Shown: positions 34,451 through 46,924, numbered from the stretch's first letter. The stretch is DNA of 64,000 nucleotides from Punica granatum (GCF_007655135.1 NC_045127.1:20440199-20504198); one strand, 5' to 3'. Notes: generated by a model from the letters alone, not told the origin. Made by a program: numbers and translations.

Positions 34451-35400
34451 CGTGGGTGGATGATGTCCGAGGTGGTCTCGATGCAAGCGTTGTACGCGAA
34501 TGCCCCGGTCTTTATCGTTGATGTGACTCGTGGTGGGCGGTTTGTGCAACTGTCGCCCCTGGCCGTCTCATGTCGTCAATGTCAACTGAAATGGTTGCCT
34601 TGATGGCATATGGCTCGCTCAGTTGTTTTTGTCTTTAGCTTTGTAGGGGGTACCTCCGTGCCGAGCCCCTTCCCTGTCAAAGTATAAGGGAGGAGGCTCG
34701 AGAGGAGTTCTCGGAAAGGCGTGAGCTTGTGCATCACTCTTCTCCTGTGACCAGCGTGTCCCTGTAAAAGATGACAAAGAAGATGGTGTGTTAGGCGACT
34801 GTGCGGTGGAGTATGCGGTAAGATATATGGGGTGGACCCATGGGAAAATCCCTTTTGTCCTGCACGCGACCCATGGGGTGTCGCGTGTGGATGACATTTG
34901 TTTCTGGGAATGTAGTCATCACCACTCTGGAGTGGTTAGACCATGACTGAGGTCACATAAGCATGTTTTCCCTAATTGCGAGTAGGCATGCGCAGCTGTC
35001 CTAGGGAAGGCTCGAGGAGCCGGGTCCCATGAGGACAGGTGAGTCGAACAGGTCCAACAGAACTGATAGGGCGTCTTCGAGACTGTCCTAATGCTCCATT
35101 GAAGGATTTATTCATGTCGGGAGCCCATTTGTGGGAATGCATTTGAATGAAAGCAACAAAGAGTTCAAAGAAAACTGCGCGTGTTGCCCCAGTGTTTAGT
35201 CGGCGACCACAACGGAGGTGGATGAGATCCATTCTTTGATCGAAGGCATGACCGTGCTGGTCTGCGATCGAGAGTTGGGTCATGCTCTGTTTGTGGAGCT
35301 GTCACTTCCGGTCTTTGCAGTTGAAGGATTAGACTTGCTCCTTGGAGTATCGCTTGGATGAATTTGAATCCAAGTCGATTTTGGATTTCAGATGAGTCTG

Positions 35401-35553
35401 AAAGCAGTAAATGCGAGGTGTCAAAACCTAAAAGCAGTAAATGCTGGGTCGGAGCCCAAAAGCAGTAAATGCAAGGCCGAAGCCCGAAAGTTGTAGATGC
35501 GGGGCCGAAGCCCGAAAGCAGTAGATGCGGGGCCGAAGCCCAATGCAGTAAAT
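35401..35553 (-). repeat. 28-bp minisatellite C2 of element C
   Basis: Five units of the type AAAGCAGTAAATGCGGGGCC plus GAAGCCCG. Closely related to the D array (24657-25072), and the following 100 bp is also D-like (GATAGGAA, then GATTTGCTT). It is a PPT-proximal segment lying 4.2 kb away from C's own PPT, so the internal region of C is rearranged. Confidence 0.85.
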
Positions 35554-36099
35554 GCATGCTCGATAGGAAAATGCAAGAGATGCAAAAGCAAAGGTCAATA
35601 CAGAGGAACAGCGCAAGGCGCTGCAATGCGATGACGCTGATTTGCTTCGGTCTTGCTCTGTGGAGCAGGGATGGGGACTTAGTGTTGAAATCCCAAGGAG
35701 CTGGATAGATGGGAGACGTTTGTTATCTCAATTGTGGTCGCTCAGTATTTAGGTTGTCTTCTTGTTGAAAATTTCCTGCAATGGGAAAAGAAAACAATGA
35801 AGGAGCATAAACTGTTCAGGATTTCAATGCAAGAGTGTAGGGAAGCGAACTGGCCTGGTAGGCGTCGTGCGAGCACACCACGAGACATGCATTGATATGT
35901 TGAGCATGCGTGTATGAGTTGGTGTGAACATGCTTAGACATGTATTAGGCACGTTTGATCATTGGTAGATGCGTGGGGTCACGCGGAGAGATGTGCGTCC
36001 GATCACGCGGTGAGGCTCTCTGTTAGAAAGAAGTTAGTGTTGGTTAACTTCGCCTGGGAAGGTTGATCGGCCCTCGGGCCAAGGCTCGTCTTGCCGTGG

Positions 36100-36380
36100 A
36101 GGAAGGGTGAAGGTCGCAGGTGGCCTGCCTGCGAAGGTGGGCACGACTCGCCGATCATGCGGGGTGGGTGGCCGAGATGGACGGCCTCTGGTCATAGCAC
36201 GTCTCGCCATGGAGAGGTGAAGTCCGCGGGTGGTCTACCCGCGATGGTTGGCACAACTTGCCTATCGTGCAGGGTGGGTGGCCGGGATGGACGGCCTCTG
36301 GTCATAGCACGTCTCGCCATGGAGAGGTGAAGACCGCGGGTGGTCTACCCGCGAAGGTTGGCACGACTCGCTTGTCGTAT
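36100..36380 (-). repeat. 110-bp tandem repeat in element C
   Basis: Two full units start at 36151 and 36261, with partial units on both sides. Landmarks are GGGTGGGTGGCC, GATGGACGGCCTCTGGTCAT and CTCGCCATGGAGAGGTGAAG. A single degraded unit lies in D near 43510-43570. The array lies in the segment that stands where gag is in element B. Confidence 0.8.
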
Positions 36381-36504
36381 GGGACATGGTAATTGATGTG
36401 CAAACATCGGATGTAGACAATGTATGAGTTTTCAAAAGCTAATGTCACTGCATTGATTTGATTCAAGTTCCCAGATTTACGAAAATGGTTCATTTGAAAA
36501 AGGG

Positions 36505-37054
36505 AACTTAAGCAATAAACCAATGCAATGTCCTAGTTTGTTTGAAAACATGCATGCAGTGCAGAAAAGTAGAGTATAACTGTATCTGTTACAATGTACA
36601 TCGCTCTTTGTGAAAAACAGCAAAAGGCCCACCTAAAAAAAAACTAGGGGCCGACTCAAAGACTGGACTTTGGGTCGGTTGACGGCATGAGGTTATTTTG
36701 GTCCAGCATGACTGTCCCTGTTTATGCATGGTTTTAGTGTTCTACTGGGAAAACCACTAACTAGGGATGGGGGCTCCCGATTCAAGGGTATCAATTCCTT
36801 GAAATCGAGCGAGGATCTTTGGGGGCCGGTTCGGTGGCGGAGCCGACTCGATCCATTCCCTTACTCGGAACCTCTGACTAACCTAGCTTCCTAAATTGGT
36901 GCCCGTGGGATTTCAGGCATTTGGTACTTAGAATTCCGCTAGGATGATGCAATGCAAGTGCAGAAAAGTAAATGTGGATAAAATAAATGTGCGGAAGGCG
37001 ATAAATAAACATGCAAGCAAGCAAACGGATCGAGTCTGAACCCACTAAGTATGT
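36505..37054 (-). other. Conserved leader, element C
   Basis: Homologous to 2830-3382, 14605-15160 and 44070-44560. At its left edge it joins directly to the spacer that normally lies between the DUF7745-like ORF and gag, showing a clean loss of that ORF. Confidence 0.75.
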
Positions 37055-37071
37055 CCCCAGAGGAGTCGCCA
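37055..37071 (-). other. Primer-binding site, element C
   Basis: CCCCAGAGGAGTCGCCA on +, 3 bp from the LTR at 37075; tRNA-Arg type on the minus strand. Confidence 0.88.
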
Positions 37072-37839
37072 AGCTGTACGGACCCGAATGTGGACTCTCG
37101 TCGGGGCCCGCATTGCACGCTTTTGGATCGCGCGGCTTGGGAGTGTCCACCTTCCCGCAGGGACGCGTGACGGACACGCGTGAGAGAAGGAGTCGCCACT
37201 TATCATTTTACGATCCGAAGGTCGAGGGCGGATAAGTTACCCCGGTCTAGGGGTATGGAACACCTAGTTTGTCGTTAAGGCATTGATCGGTGCGGAACCA
37301 GAAAATCCGTGTTCAGGGGTTCATGGTACGTGCGGGCCTATATCCCGCACGCCCTTTCGGTACTCTGGTTTGCTAGGCTTGCATGTTTTATTATTTACCG
37401 CATCGATTAAGTTGCACTCGGCTCGCACGTTTTGACACCGGAGATTCGGTGAACCAAACGATGTCGGTTGAGAAGCCGAGAGAGAAGTAAACCTGTATGT
37501 CGGGGAGTTGGTTTACAATCTTGCGTTACAGTTCATCGAACCAATGAGGTTGAATCCCTACGTGAACCAAAACCGCGAGATCTTGGATTTACTTGAGTCT
37601 AGGCAAGCATTAGACCGATTCGATTAATTCGACTTTCGGACCATTCGCTCACCGACTGGAATTCTTACAGAATGAATGTACAAAATAAAAATCCTTACAA
37701 TGCACTCGAAAATAATAAATACAAATTACAAATGGCCGAATTCCAGTCGACTCGCGTTCGGTTATTATTCCTCTCTAACTCACCGTGAGTTTAGGGAAAA
37801 GACCGAAGAACTGAAATTCAATGCACGCTCTCACTGAAT

Positions 37840-37910
37840 AGGGCGTTGGACCCTGTGAGTGATGATCAGGGTGTTGGACCCTGTGCTCGATGATTAGGGC
37901 GTTGAACCCT
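37840..37910 (-). repeat. Three AGGG...CCCT motifs in the C 5' LTR
   Basis: Same three-copy 28-bp array as 27241-27311, nearly identical. Confidence 0.8.
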
Positions 37911-39199
37911 AATATTATTCGGCCTAGGGATCAGGCTCGACCCGCATGGAAAACAGGTGCGGAAAGATAACACGCAACATGTAAATAACAGATGATGTGT
38001 TTGTATTCACCGAATGATGTTTTTGCCCTTGATTTGAAAATTTGTTTTCAGAAAAGGGAAACAACACAATATGGATTGGAAAATATGGATTGGAAAGTAT
38101 GAGGGTTTTGAAAAGGGCATTAACATCGTTTTGTAATTCGTCGACACGAGTTACAAATTAATGTCCAATTCGTGCAAAGTCGTTTAAATTGAATGAATTA
38201 ACCGTGTGAACGTCCCGATTAACTCGTTCATGGAATTAATACTTAAGGGTTGCGCCGAATGCATTAATTGTGAAAACGATTCGTGACTCGACGACCAAGA
38301 CGATTCCATAAGGATCGAGGATAATTTGGTCCAATGACCGAAACTACCCTCGTAACCGAATGGACCCGAATGAGTCATCGATACCCAAATCCATGTATGC
38401 TTTGTTTTGAAAAGACATTTTCATGCGATATTGCGACGATAATGTAAATTGCAAATTACACGAAAGCCGAGAACGGACTCAAAACGGGAAGAGGAAGCCT
38501 CATGCAACCCGTACGAGTCTAAGAGGCTCTCGGTCACTTCTCCTTGGAGATAACCGAGAGGTCCCATGGCCCGAATGGGGTTCCACGAGGTTTCCCGTCT
38601 TGTTTTGAATCATTTCTCGCATAATCAAATGACAAACACGATAAATGACACGATTAAACAAAAGTCGGTATTGCCATGATTTGAATAACGCATTCAAACA
38701 TGCAAACATGCACAAACAAGTTATTTAAAGAATCGATAAAACAATACCGACTTCATGCATGTAAGAAAACACGAGAAAACTCGAGAATCGAACTTGGATC
38801 GGGCTAAGAAGGCCGTTCTTAACCCGAGGAAAGCAAACCAAGTCTCGGTTATCTCTTCTTGAGACAAACCCGATAGCTCTTTTGCTTATTTCGGGTCGGG
38901 AAGGTCTTTTGAGGGTCGATCCAAACGTTTCCCGACATGCTAACATGTTAATCGAGGATAAATATGCATGATATAATGTAAAAGTGCATAAAAATGAAGT
39001 CTTGTAAGTGAACATGCTTTGTGCACCATATAACTTCATGAACATGCAACAAATGTAAAAGGCCCTAACTCCTCTAAGTCAAGAGTGATTTACCTAGCCT
39101 CGGGATACGAGGAAAGAGTCGAGGAAGTGTTCGAGAGTCGGGTGACTCGGTAGAACGCTCGGAAAGATGCTCGGGTGCAAGGGCATGCACATTCGGGGA

Positions 39200-39380
39200 G
39201 ATAGGCACGCGGGGCACACGGGCGGAGCGCTGGAGCGCGCGGGCGTACGCGCTGGGGGCGTCTGGCGCGCGGCGTGCGCGCGGACGGGCGTCTGGCTCGC
39301 GGGCGTGCGAGCGGACGGGCGTCTGGCGCGCGGGCGTGCGGGCTGCGCGGGTGTGTGGCTGCGCGTGCGTCGACGGGTGT
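39200..39380 (-). repeat. GC-rich minisatellite in the C 5' LTR
   Basis: Three to four units of the type seen at 28945-29210. Copy number differs between the two LTRs of one element, so it changed after insertion. Confidence 0.8.
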
Positions 39381-39725
39381 ACTGTTCACCCGAGAGCACG
39401 TCCTTCACCCGAAATCACCTAAATGACCTGAAATGATAAGCAAATTACTTCAAACCAAAAATCTAAGTTCATAAATGAACTTCTTGGGTCGAAAACATGT
39501 GGTCCATGGAGTTTGAGAAATTTTGGACTTAAGTCGGGATGATGAACATCGACTTCCGACTTAAGAAACTCAAAGCTTCCTTCGGGTTTTCTTCGGGTTT
39601 TTTCTCTTGGTTTTGAAGTGTTGAAGCTTGCTGGTTTTGGTTATGGAGTTGAGAGCTTTTCTTGAAGGAGAAAGCTTGGAGAGAGTGTGCAAGAGGAGAA
39701 GTGATTAACTTAATCACTTTGGGGC

Positions 39726-39734
39726 TATTTATAG
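39726..39734 (-). promoter_or_regulatory. TATA box of the C 5' LTR
   Basis: CTATAAATA on the minus strand, identical to 29554-29562. As the 5' LTR of the youngest copy, it is the promoter most likely to be functional in the window. Confidence 0.7.
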
Positions 39735-41343
39735 GCAAAGCTAATGGGCAATTAAGCAAAAGCAAGCACACTTAAGCCTCCCATTAGCAAATTTCGGTTT
39801 GCCTAATGAGGATGAGGATGAATGTGAGCCAAGTATCCTTCATGTGGAAGAGGCAAAAGCATTAATGAGCATTGATGAAGGCTTGAGTGTTGTCTTCAAA
39901 CTCTTGGATATTTTCAAGCAAGAGTGCAAGTTGGCTTCTTGCATTGAAGAAGAAGAAGCTTCTAGAATAAAGGGTGACTCATCTTGGGCATCACGTCGGT
40001 CCCACGACCGAAGAGGAGAAACCGGGAAAAAGCTTGGGTCTCTATTGATCGCGCATTCGAGGCTCGGGGTTCGAACCAAATGTTGAATTATCGATATACG
40101 CGAGGAAACGGATTTAATGAAGTCCGAGATTGGCATTTTCCGTGAGGAATTGCCAAATGTCTGTATGAGGCTCGGAAGCCGGTTTTGCTCCTTTTATGCA
40201 TTCAGAGCGAGGTTACCCACTTCTGACAGCATATCTTGTATCTGCATCCCACGTCGGTCATTTTGACATAAATTGTCAAATTACGTGGGCACTTGTCCCT
40301 TAAGCCGGTAAATGCAAATATGGAGCCGGAGATGTCCTAGGAGGCCGAAACTGGATTTCTCATATTGCTTTCTGAGTTTCTTGGGCGATCCGGAGATCAC
40401 TGTGATCTCCGTTTGCCGAGATTGGGCCTCTAAGGATATGAGAAGTGCATCTGAGACCCTTAAAGCATTGCTCGAGGAGTCTAGATGAGTTGTGTGATTC
40501 ATTCCGACGATTCCACATTGAGCCTTGAGAAGGCTAGCATTGTGTAAGGTAAGCATCCGGCATCAAGTTTCCCCAAAGAGGACCTCCAGATATGGATTTT
40601 CACTGAAAATGGCCTTTTGTGCTCGTCAGAGGTTACTCGGGAAACCGTGAAGGGTTTTGCTATCTGTTTTGCCCAATTGCGAATGTCCGCTGGAGTTTTC
40701 AGGGCAATGTGGTGTGAACTTCGTTTGCCGTCATTTCATCAGACTAGTCTCCGGTTATGCTCTTCCGAAGAGGGGTATGCCCGTTTTGTCGCTCGGAAGT
40801 CATTCAGGGTGTCTGTATGGCTTCTAAAAGACAATATGAAGCACTACTCGTGCTCTGTATGATTGTGGGGCATGGCCGCATCTGATATTTGGAATTAACT
40901 TTTCTCCGAGAAACCCGCATTTTTGGACTTCCACTGAAAAGTCGTCTGTATACAGAACGTTGTTCTGTATAGAGCAGATGATTTGCAAAATGCCTTTGGG
41001 GACACTTTTCATCTGTTTGGCATTGGAGTGAATTTTTGAAGTCCAATATTGGCTATCTTCCGATGATCGAGCGAACTATCGGAAAATAGGCATGTTCGTG
41101 TGAACTATGGAAATGCCGGTTTCGGGCATTGTTGAGCTCTCTAGTCACTCTGTTGCTTCTTGATGACCCCTAGAGTCCTTCTGTCATATGCATGTGTCAT
41201 TTGCCTGATTTCGCCAACTTGAGGATGAATAGTGATTTCTTGCTCTGCTGAGCCGTTTTCTGTATTCTGCTCAAGTCGTGGCTTGGATCATTGCTAATAA
41301 TGTAATTTGAATGAGTGAGCCAAAATGGGGTGCTGACAACTGC

Positions 41344-43630
41344 GCTTGAGGAAGAATTCGCCTTGGACAGTTGAGTTGTGCAGGAGAGCCAATCGGGGAT
41401 CGTGTTGAAGTAGATAACCTGGCCATTTCCCTTGGGGATCCCTGGTCCACGCAATGTGCGAGAGCCTAGGGTGACTGTTTTGTTTATCTCTCGTTTTACT
41501 CTCATTTTGCTACAGTCACCCACCTCGGGGCCGTACCTCTCAACCAAAAGGAGATGAGTTCTCATTTTGCCACGACCAACCACAAAGGGTTTCCAGCCGT
41601 GCCTCTCTTTTGCCCTAACTTTTGCCTAAGCCACCACCAAAAAAGGGGTTTTCGACCTAGCGGGCTCGATTCTTTTGTCTCTCGAGTTTGCAAGGGCGAA
41701 GGGTTCGAAGGATTCGACCTCGTAGTGCGTTACGTTCTGTCTCCGTCGAGGAGTTGCGTCTGCTGCTCCCCTTTTTGTCGGGGTTTGTTAATTTCTTTAA
41801 ATTGGCAGTGTCAGAGCTTTACATCTCGGCGGTGCCTTGTTTTGTTCATTGGCGGGTTTTTCTCGCGTCTTTTCTCTCTCTCTCTCTCTTCATTGGTGGG
41901 TTTTTCCTGCTTCTTTTAGCTTTGTTTTTTTTCTTGCAGCTAGGGTTTGTTTTGTGCCCCGTGTCTTTGTTTGAAACTCCTCAGCTTTGCATCGCCGAGG
42001 CCGCTTTGGTGTGCTTTGCCCCATGGAGACTTGTTGCGTCTTGTTGTCCCAACCCCATTTTGTGAGGGCCAGCTTTCTTGGAAGTTTAACTCTTGTGCAC
42101 TCGGGAGCCAAATTTCGTGTCATTCACCCTTGCAAACTTTACAGGTGGATTTCCCCTATCGTCTGGGAAAAGAAAATGCATAATTGTCCCGCAGGAGTGG
42201 ACAACCTAGGTTGCCCCGACATGAGTATTGGACGGGGATGCCCTTGTCTTCATTTGTTGAAGTGGCCTGTGGCAGGTGCCTTGTGCGATTGTTGTCCCCG
42301 ATCGTATTTTGCAGCTTTCGTGGCATGCGCCTGTGGGAGGGTGCACACTATGGAAACCGCTGGATGCTCGAGGAAGGCTATTGCGTCGAAAGTAAGTGAT
42401 TCGCTCGATTATCTTCGTCTTCGGCTTCGAAGGGGGGTACTTCTTGATCAGACCCTTTCCCTGTCGAAGTAAAAGGTGAAGGGCCCAACAGAGTTCTCGG
42501 GGAGATGTGAACCCGTGCATCGTTATTCTCCTACGACTGGCGTGACCCTGTGAAGGACGACGAAGAAAATGTTGCATTAGACGATTGTCGTGGTGGATTG
42601 TGCTGTAAGAAATGTAGAGTGGACCCATGAGAAAATCCTTTTCGTCTAGCGAGCGACCCATGGGGTGCCACACGAGGGGGACACTCAATTCCGGGAGTTC
42701 GGTCATTGCCACGCCGGAGTGGTTAGACCGTGACTGAGGGGCGCATATGTGTACTTCCCCTGATTGCGAGTAGGCATGCACAGCCGTCCTAGGGAAAGCT
42801 CGAGGAGCCGGGTCTCACTGGTTCAAGCGAGTCGAACAGGTTCGATAGAACCAATAAGGCGTCTTCGAAACTGTCCTAGTGCCCCTTGAATGGTTCGTTC
42901 ATGCCGGGAGCTTGTTTGGAAATGCATTTGAACGAAATGAAAAGAGAGTTTAAGGAAGAGCACGTGTGTTGCCTGGGTGGCTGGTTGGCGGCCACAATGG
43001 AGGGTGGGTTGGGCCCATTCTTCGATTGGTAGTGTGATCGTGCTGGCAGCCCCGTGGCAGGTGGCCTGGGACATGCTCTATTCGTCGGAGCTGTTACCTA
43101 TGATCTTTCATAGAGGGAGGGTCGGCCCTCAGTGTTTGGAGTTCAAGGAGTTAGCAAAGAAGTGTTTCTTGTCTCGATTGTGGTCGTTTGGGATTCAGAT
43201 TGCCTTCTTGTCGGTTATTTCCTGCAATGGGAAAAGGGGAACAATGAAGGAGCAAACTATGTTCGTAATTTCAACGCAAGGTTGCAGGGGATCGAACTAG
43301 CCTGGTAGGCGTCGTACGAAACGCGCCGAGGGTGTGTGCATGGGTAAGGTGGAGGCATGCTCGCATGACGCGAAAGGACGCACTCGATTGTGCTGGTGGT
43401 CGTGCTCAGTTGCGCGAAGAGACGTGTGCTCGATCACGCGATGACGCTTGGTTGCGAGGGGTTAGTGATAAGCTAGCTTTGCCTAGGAAGGTGGATCGGC
43501 CCTCAGGCCATGGCTCGCCTTGCCGTGGAGGGAGGGTGAAGGTCGCGATTGGTCTACCTGTGAAGGAGGTTCTCACTCACTTGTATGGTGGGATGTTAGT
43601 TGTTATGCAAAACAGTAAATGAATAAGATG
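41344..43630 (-). other. Non-coding internal region of element D, right part
   Basis: Continues the block interrupted at 26474: pyrimidine-rich stretch (41750-41940, two CATTGGNGGGTTTTTC words), one degraded GATGCCCC unit near 42235, the GGACCCATGAG block near 42622, and 43150-43570, which matches the gag-replacing segment of element C (CAATGGGAAAAG, GCCTGGTAGGCGTCGT, GTGGATCGGCCCTC). A 191-codon minus ORF (42206-42781) has no counterpart in the homologous blocks of B, C or E. Confidence 0.65.
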
Positions 43631-43729
43631 CATACGATGCGTGTATTTTAAAAAGCTAATGTTGTCATTTACATTGACTCGAAAAGGTTCAAAGTGCAAT
43701 ATAAATTTTGTAAAATAAAGCCCTAAGCC

Positions 43730-44067
43730 GATCTTCCACCACACTCGGAGTTTAAGCGAGCGCAGCCTCGGAAAGCACTGGTTCTAGGCGAGGGCCCTGC
43801 GGAGATATCTATCTTAGAATGCATGTGTGAGCCTCCTCGAGCCCTCTTCCTAGACCTCTCTGGGGCGGCGTTCGCTCAAGCGAACTCCCGATCGTGTCTC
43901 TGCAGCTTGACGCGGGTCTGGGCGAGCTCCCTCTGAGATTGTGTTTGGCCGGCGAGTTCCTCACTCTGTGGCGAGTTGGTAAGGTCCTGGTGAGCTAATG
44001 GACTCTGTCGAGACGCGAGCAGGAGGCCGAGCAAGGCGTCCCTTACCAAGACGACAGGAAAATCCAC
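43730..44067 (-). pseudogene. C-terminal remnant of the DUF7745-like ORF, element D
   Basis: An open stretch from 44067 to 43876 reads a charged, coiled-coil-like tail (SQRELAQTRVKLQRHDREFA) that corresponds to the end of the 1290-2816 ORF (ELAQARAHVTSQDREIA). The rest of the ORF and all of gag are missing. Not functional. Confidence 0.6.
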
Positions 44068-44069
44068 TT

Positions 44070-44560
44070 ATGCATGTGTGCGAAGAGAGTAAATGCCCAT
44101 GGCTTAATAGAAATTACATGTACATCGCTCTTGAAATGGAAAAGACTTAAGTGGATCGCAATTCGACTCGATGGACTGTTGTTGGAGTCGGGTTGAAGGC
44201 TTGCATGGAGGCATAACACGATGCATGGTTTGGTGCTACAGGGACCGTGCTATCTATAAATGGGGGCTCCCGACTCAAGAGTGTGAATTCCTTGAAATCG
44301 AGCGAGGATCTTTGGGGGCCGGTTCAGTGGCATAGCCGACTCGATCCATTCCCTTACTCGAAATTTCTAACTAACCTAGCTTCCTATTTTGGCGCCCGTG
44401 GGATTTAAGACGTGGTACCTAGAAACCTGCTAGGATGATGCGATGCAAGTGCAGAAAATAAATGTGCATGAAGTAAATGTGCTTAAAATAAATGTGCAGA
44501 AAGAGATAAATGAACATGCAAGCAAGCAAACGGGATCGAGCCCGAACCCACTAAGTATGC
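44070..44560 (-). other. Conserved leader, element D
   Basis: A shorter version of the leader in A, B and C, with ATCGAGCGAGGATCTTTGG near 44297. Near the PBS it has three nearby TAAATGTGC words (44459-44505), more than in the other copies. Confidence 0.7.
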
Positions 44561-44577
44561 CCCCAGTGGAGTCGCCA
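44561..44577 (-). other. Primer-binding site, element D
   Basis: CCCCAGTGGAGTCGCCA on +, the cleanest copy in the window; TGGCGACTCCACTGGGG on the minus strand, tRNA-Arg type. It lies 3 bp from the LTR at 44581. Confidence 0.9.
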
Positions 44578-46924
44578 AGCTATGCGCACTCGAATTTTAA
44601 TCTCGTCGGGGCACGCATGCGCGCGCCTATGCAATGCGGCTTGGGAATGTACACCTTTCCAGGGACGCACGACGGACACACATGAGAAGGAGTCGCCACT
44701 TACTATTTACGACCCAAAGGTTGAAGGCCGTTAAGTCGCCTGGGCTTAGGGGTACAGAGTACACCTAAATTCTGAGGCAATGGTCATACGGAACTGGAAA
44801 TTCTGAATTCAGGGGTTCTAGTACGTGCGGGCCTATATCCCGCACGCCCTTCCGGTACTCTAGTTTGCTAGGCTTGCCATTTATTATTTATTTATCGCAT
44901 GAATTAGCTTGCATTCTCCTTGCCAGTTTTGACACCGTAAAAACGATGAATTGATCGATCGGAATCAAGAATCCGGAAGGGAAGTAAGTTCGTGCGTCGA
45001 AGAAACGGTTCGCTATCCTAGCTACGATTCGTCGAACCATGGTGATTGATTCCCCGCGCGAACCGAAACCACGAAACGTTAAATCTACTTGCCGTTCGGG
45101 TAAATGAGCCGACTAAATCGATTCTGCACTCGGACCTCTCGCTCACCGAATCAGGGATCCTTACAAAATGAATGAATGTACAAATAAAGCTCCTTACAAT
45201 GTACTATAAAAAAATACATAATACAATTGAAATGAATCCCCGATCAGTTTGCATTTGGTCAATATTCTACTCTGGCTCACCGTGTATTTGAAATGACTAA
45301 CAAATAAATTAAAGCAACGCGGGCTCAAAGAGTCGGGGGTCGGGTCCGATCGGACCGACGGGCAACAAGAGAACCAATTGATTCTCTTGGTAACCATCGA
45401 GCTCTCGAATGATATCTAACCGCGATTTACACACCCGATCCAAATCGCCTTCCACATAGGCTGTACTTGGAACGTGATGGTGACTCGAGGTTAGATCCCA
45501 TTCCGCACTCGGGTTGCGTGCATTCTGTATATGAGGGGGAGTTAGACCGTGATCGATGGTTTAGGGCGTTAGACCCCGTGCAATAAGTAACCTATGGGTT
45601 CGGACCCTAGCCGCAACAAATCAACAGATAAAAGCGGAAAACAAAAGTAAACTGATAAAACTGATATACACAGATAAAAACAGACAAATAACTAATAAAC
45701 AGATAAGTGCAGACAAGTTGTGTATTAGACCGAATTTACGTGACTTAATCAGTTATTAACCGGGATTTCTTGGCAAATAATTTATCTAGCCTAGGCAAAC
45801 AGAGGAATGTGCTAGAATGTGGTTCTAAGTCAACTATGTGAGTGGGTTTGTTTTAAGGCTTTGTTCTATAGGTGACAATGTGGTTTCCCTGAATATGCGA
45901 AACTCGTGTTTTGACTCTATATTTGGAACCTAGAGTTCCACCTAGCCATTATCTAATGTTTATATAAGCCGGATGAATGTTTAGTCTGGTCGTATATATT
46001 TTGTGACAGAGGTGACAACACTAACTACTGAGTCTACGGTAAGATGACAGAAACAACGAAAGTGGATGAAACGGGCCACGTGAATAAGACTCGCACCCGA
46101 ACAGGCTACCCTTTTCCTACCATAAATTTCGATCTCCTTAATGCCTAAAATGTCGACGTATCACAAAACAACGGTTGTGCCCTTGGTTTGCAAAATGTGT
46201 AAAGAGTTAGGGAAAAATTGAGATCACATGACACGAAGGGGTCTAAAGGAGACTTACGTGCTTTGACTTGAGCCGCCTCAAATCGGGCCCGAACTCGAGT
46301 CAAGGTGCACAAGTCCATCCTAGACATCGACTCTATTCATGTTACATGTCTTGGTTTTTTTGAAATTGTGAATATTAAAAGGGCATTTCCGTCGGTTCAT
46401 GATTTGTCGACGCGTTTACAAAACCGACGTCGCCATGATCTTGGAAACGCGAATAGACACACAACATAAACACGATATTTAGAGGAATCGATAAAACGAC
46501 ATCGGCTCATACAATGACAAAATGTGAAAGCACAGGAACCAACCTATTTTGGGATGGAAGAGGCTTCCTTGGACCCGTGTGGTCCAAAGAAACTCTCGGC
46601 CACATCCCTTGAGGAATGGCCGTGAGTTTCCATGGCTCACACGGGCCAAGACGGCCTCTTCTACGTCGATCTAAGTCCTTCCCGTCATGCTAACAAATTA
46701 TATACGTTATTACATGCATACACATCATTAGAAAGTCGAAATAACGAACTAATAGCAAAATAAACGAAACATGCAAGAAAGTCGGTCTTGGACCGCCTTA
46801 TCACCCCACAAACGCAATGAAAACGCAAAAGTCCTAATTTCTCTAAGTAGGGAATGATTATACCTATCCACGAGATGCGTGAAAAGTCGAGAAAAGTCAG
46901 AAAAATGAGCTCGGGAAGTTTGTT

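Larger units (their letters stand above)
31181..36500 (-). other. Non-coding internal region of element C
   Basis: On the + strand: 450 bp spacer, minisatellite C1 (31631-32408), blocks shared with B, D and E (AGTCTGCCGTAGTTCTTGC near 32665; GCATATCGAGACTTCC near 32905; pyrimidine-rich 33730-33930; GATGCCCCAGT repeats 34274-34450; GGTGGACCCATGGG near 34830), a second minisatellite C2 (35401-35553), then about 800 bp shared with D in the place of gag (35710-36380, including 110-bp repeats), and the gag/DUF7745 spacer. No coding sequence recognised. Confidence 0.7.
26475..41338 (-). mobile_element. Element C: young gag-less LTR retrotransposon inserted in element D
   Basis: 3' LTR 26475-31166, PPT 31167-31180, internal region 31167-37074 (5.9 kb), PBS 37055-37071, 5' LTR 37075-41338. 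The flanks GCTGC/ACTGC and the restored target sequence prove a single insertion. The two LTRs are close to identical over long stretches (29230-31160 against 39400-41338), so this is the youngest full element in the window. It has no gag and no DUF7745-like ORF: the leader is joined directly to the spacer that normally precedes gag, near 36500. It can only move with proteins supplied in trans. Confidence 0.92.
37075..41338 (-). repeat. 5' LTR of element C (4.26 kb)
   Basis: TGTACGGACC...GGTGCTGACA, PBS on the inner side and the target duplication ACTGC on the outer side. Shorter than its partner because of a 366-bp deletion joining at 38016, where a 4-bp AATG repeat flanked the lost segment, and because of fewer GC-rich repeat units. 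The region 38060-38100 has gained a short duplicated word (ATGGATTGGAAA). Confidence 0.93.

Noticed and set aside
42206..42781. 191-codon minus ORF in the right part of element D
   Set aside because: Right strand, but the matching blocks in B (about 11100), C (about 34700) and E (about 62650) give unrelated frames with stops and no known domain.
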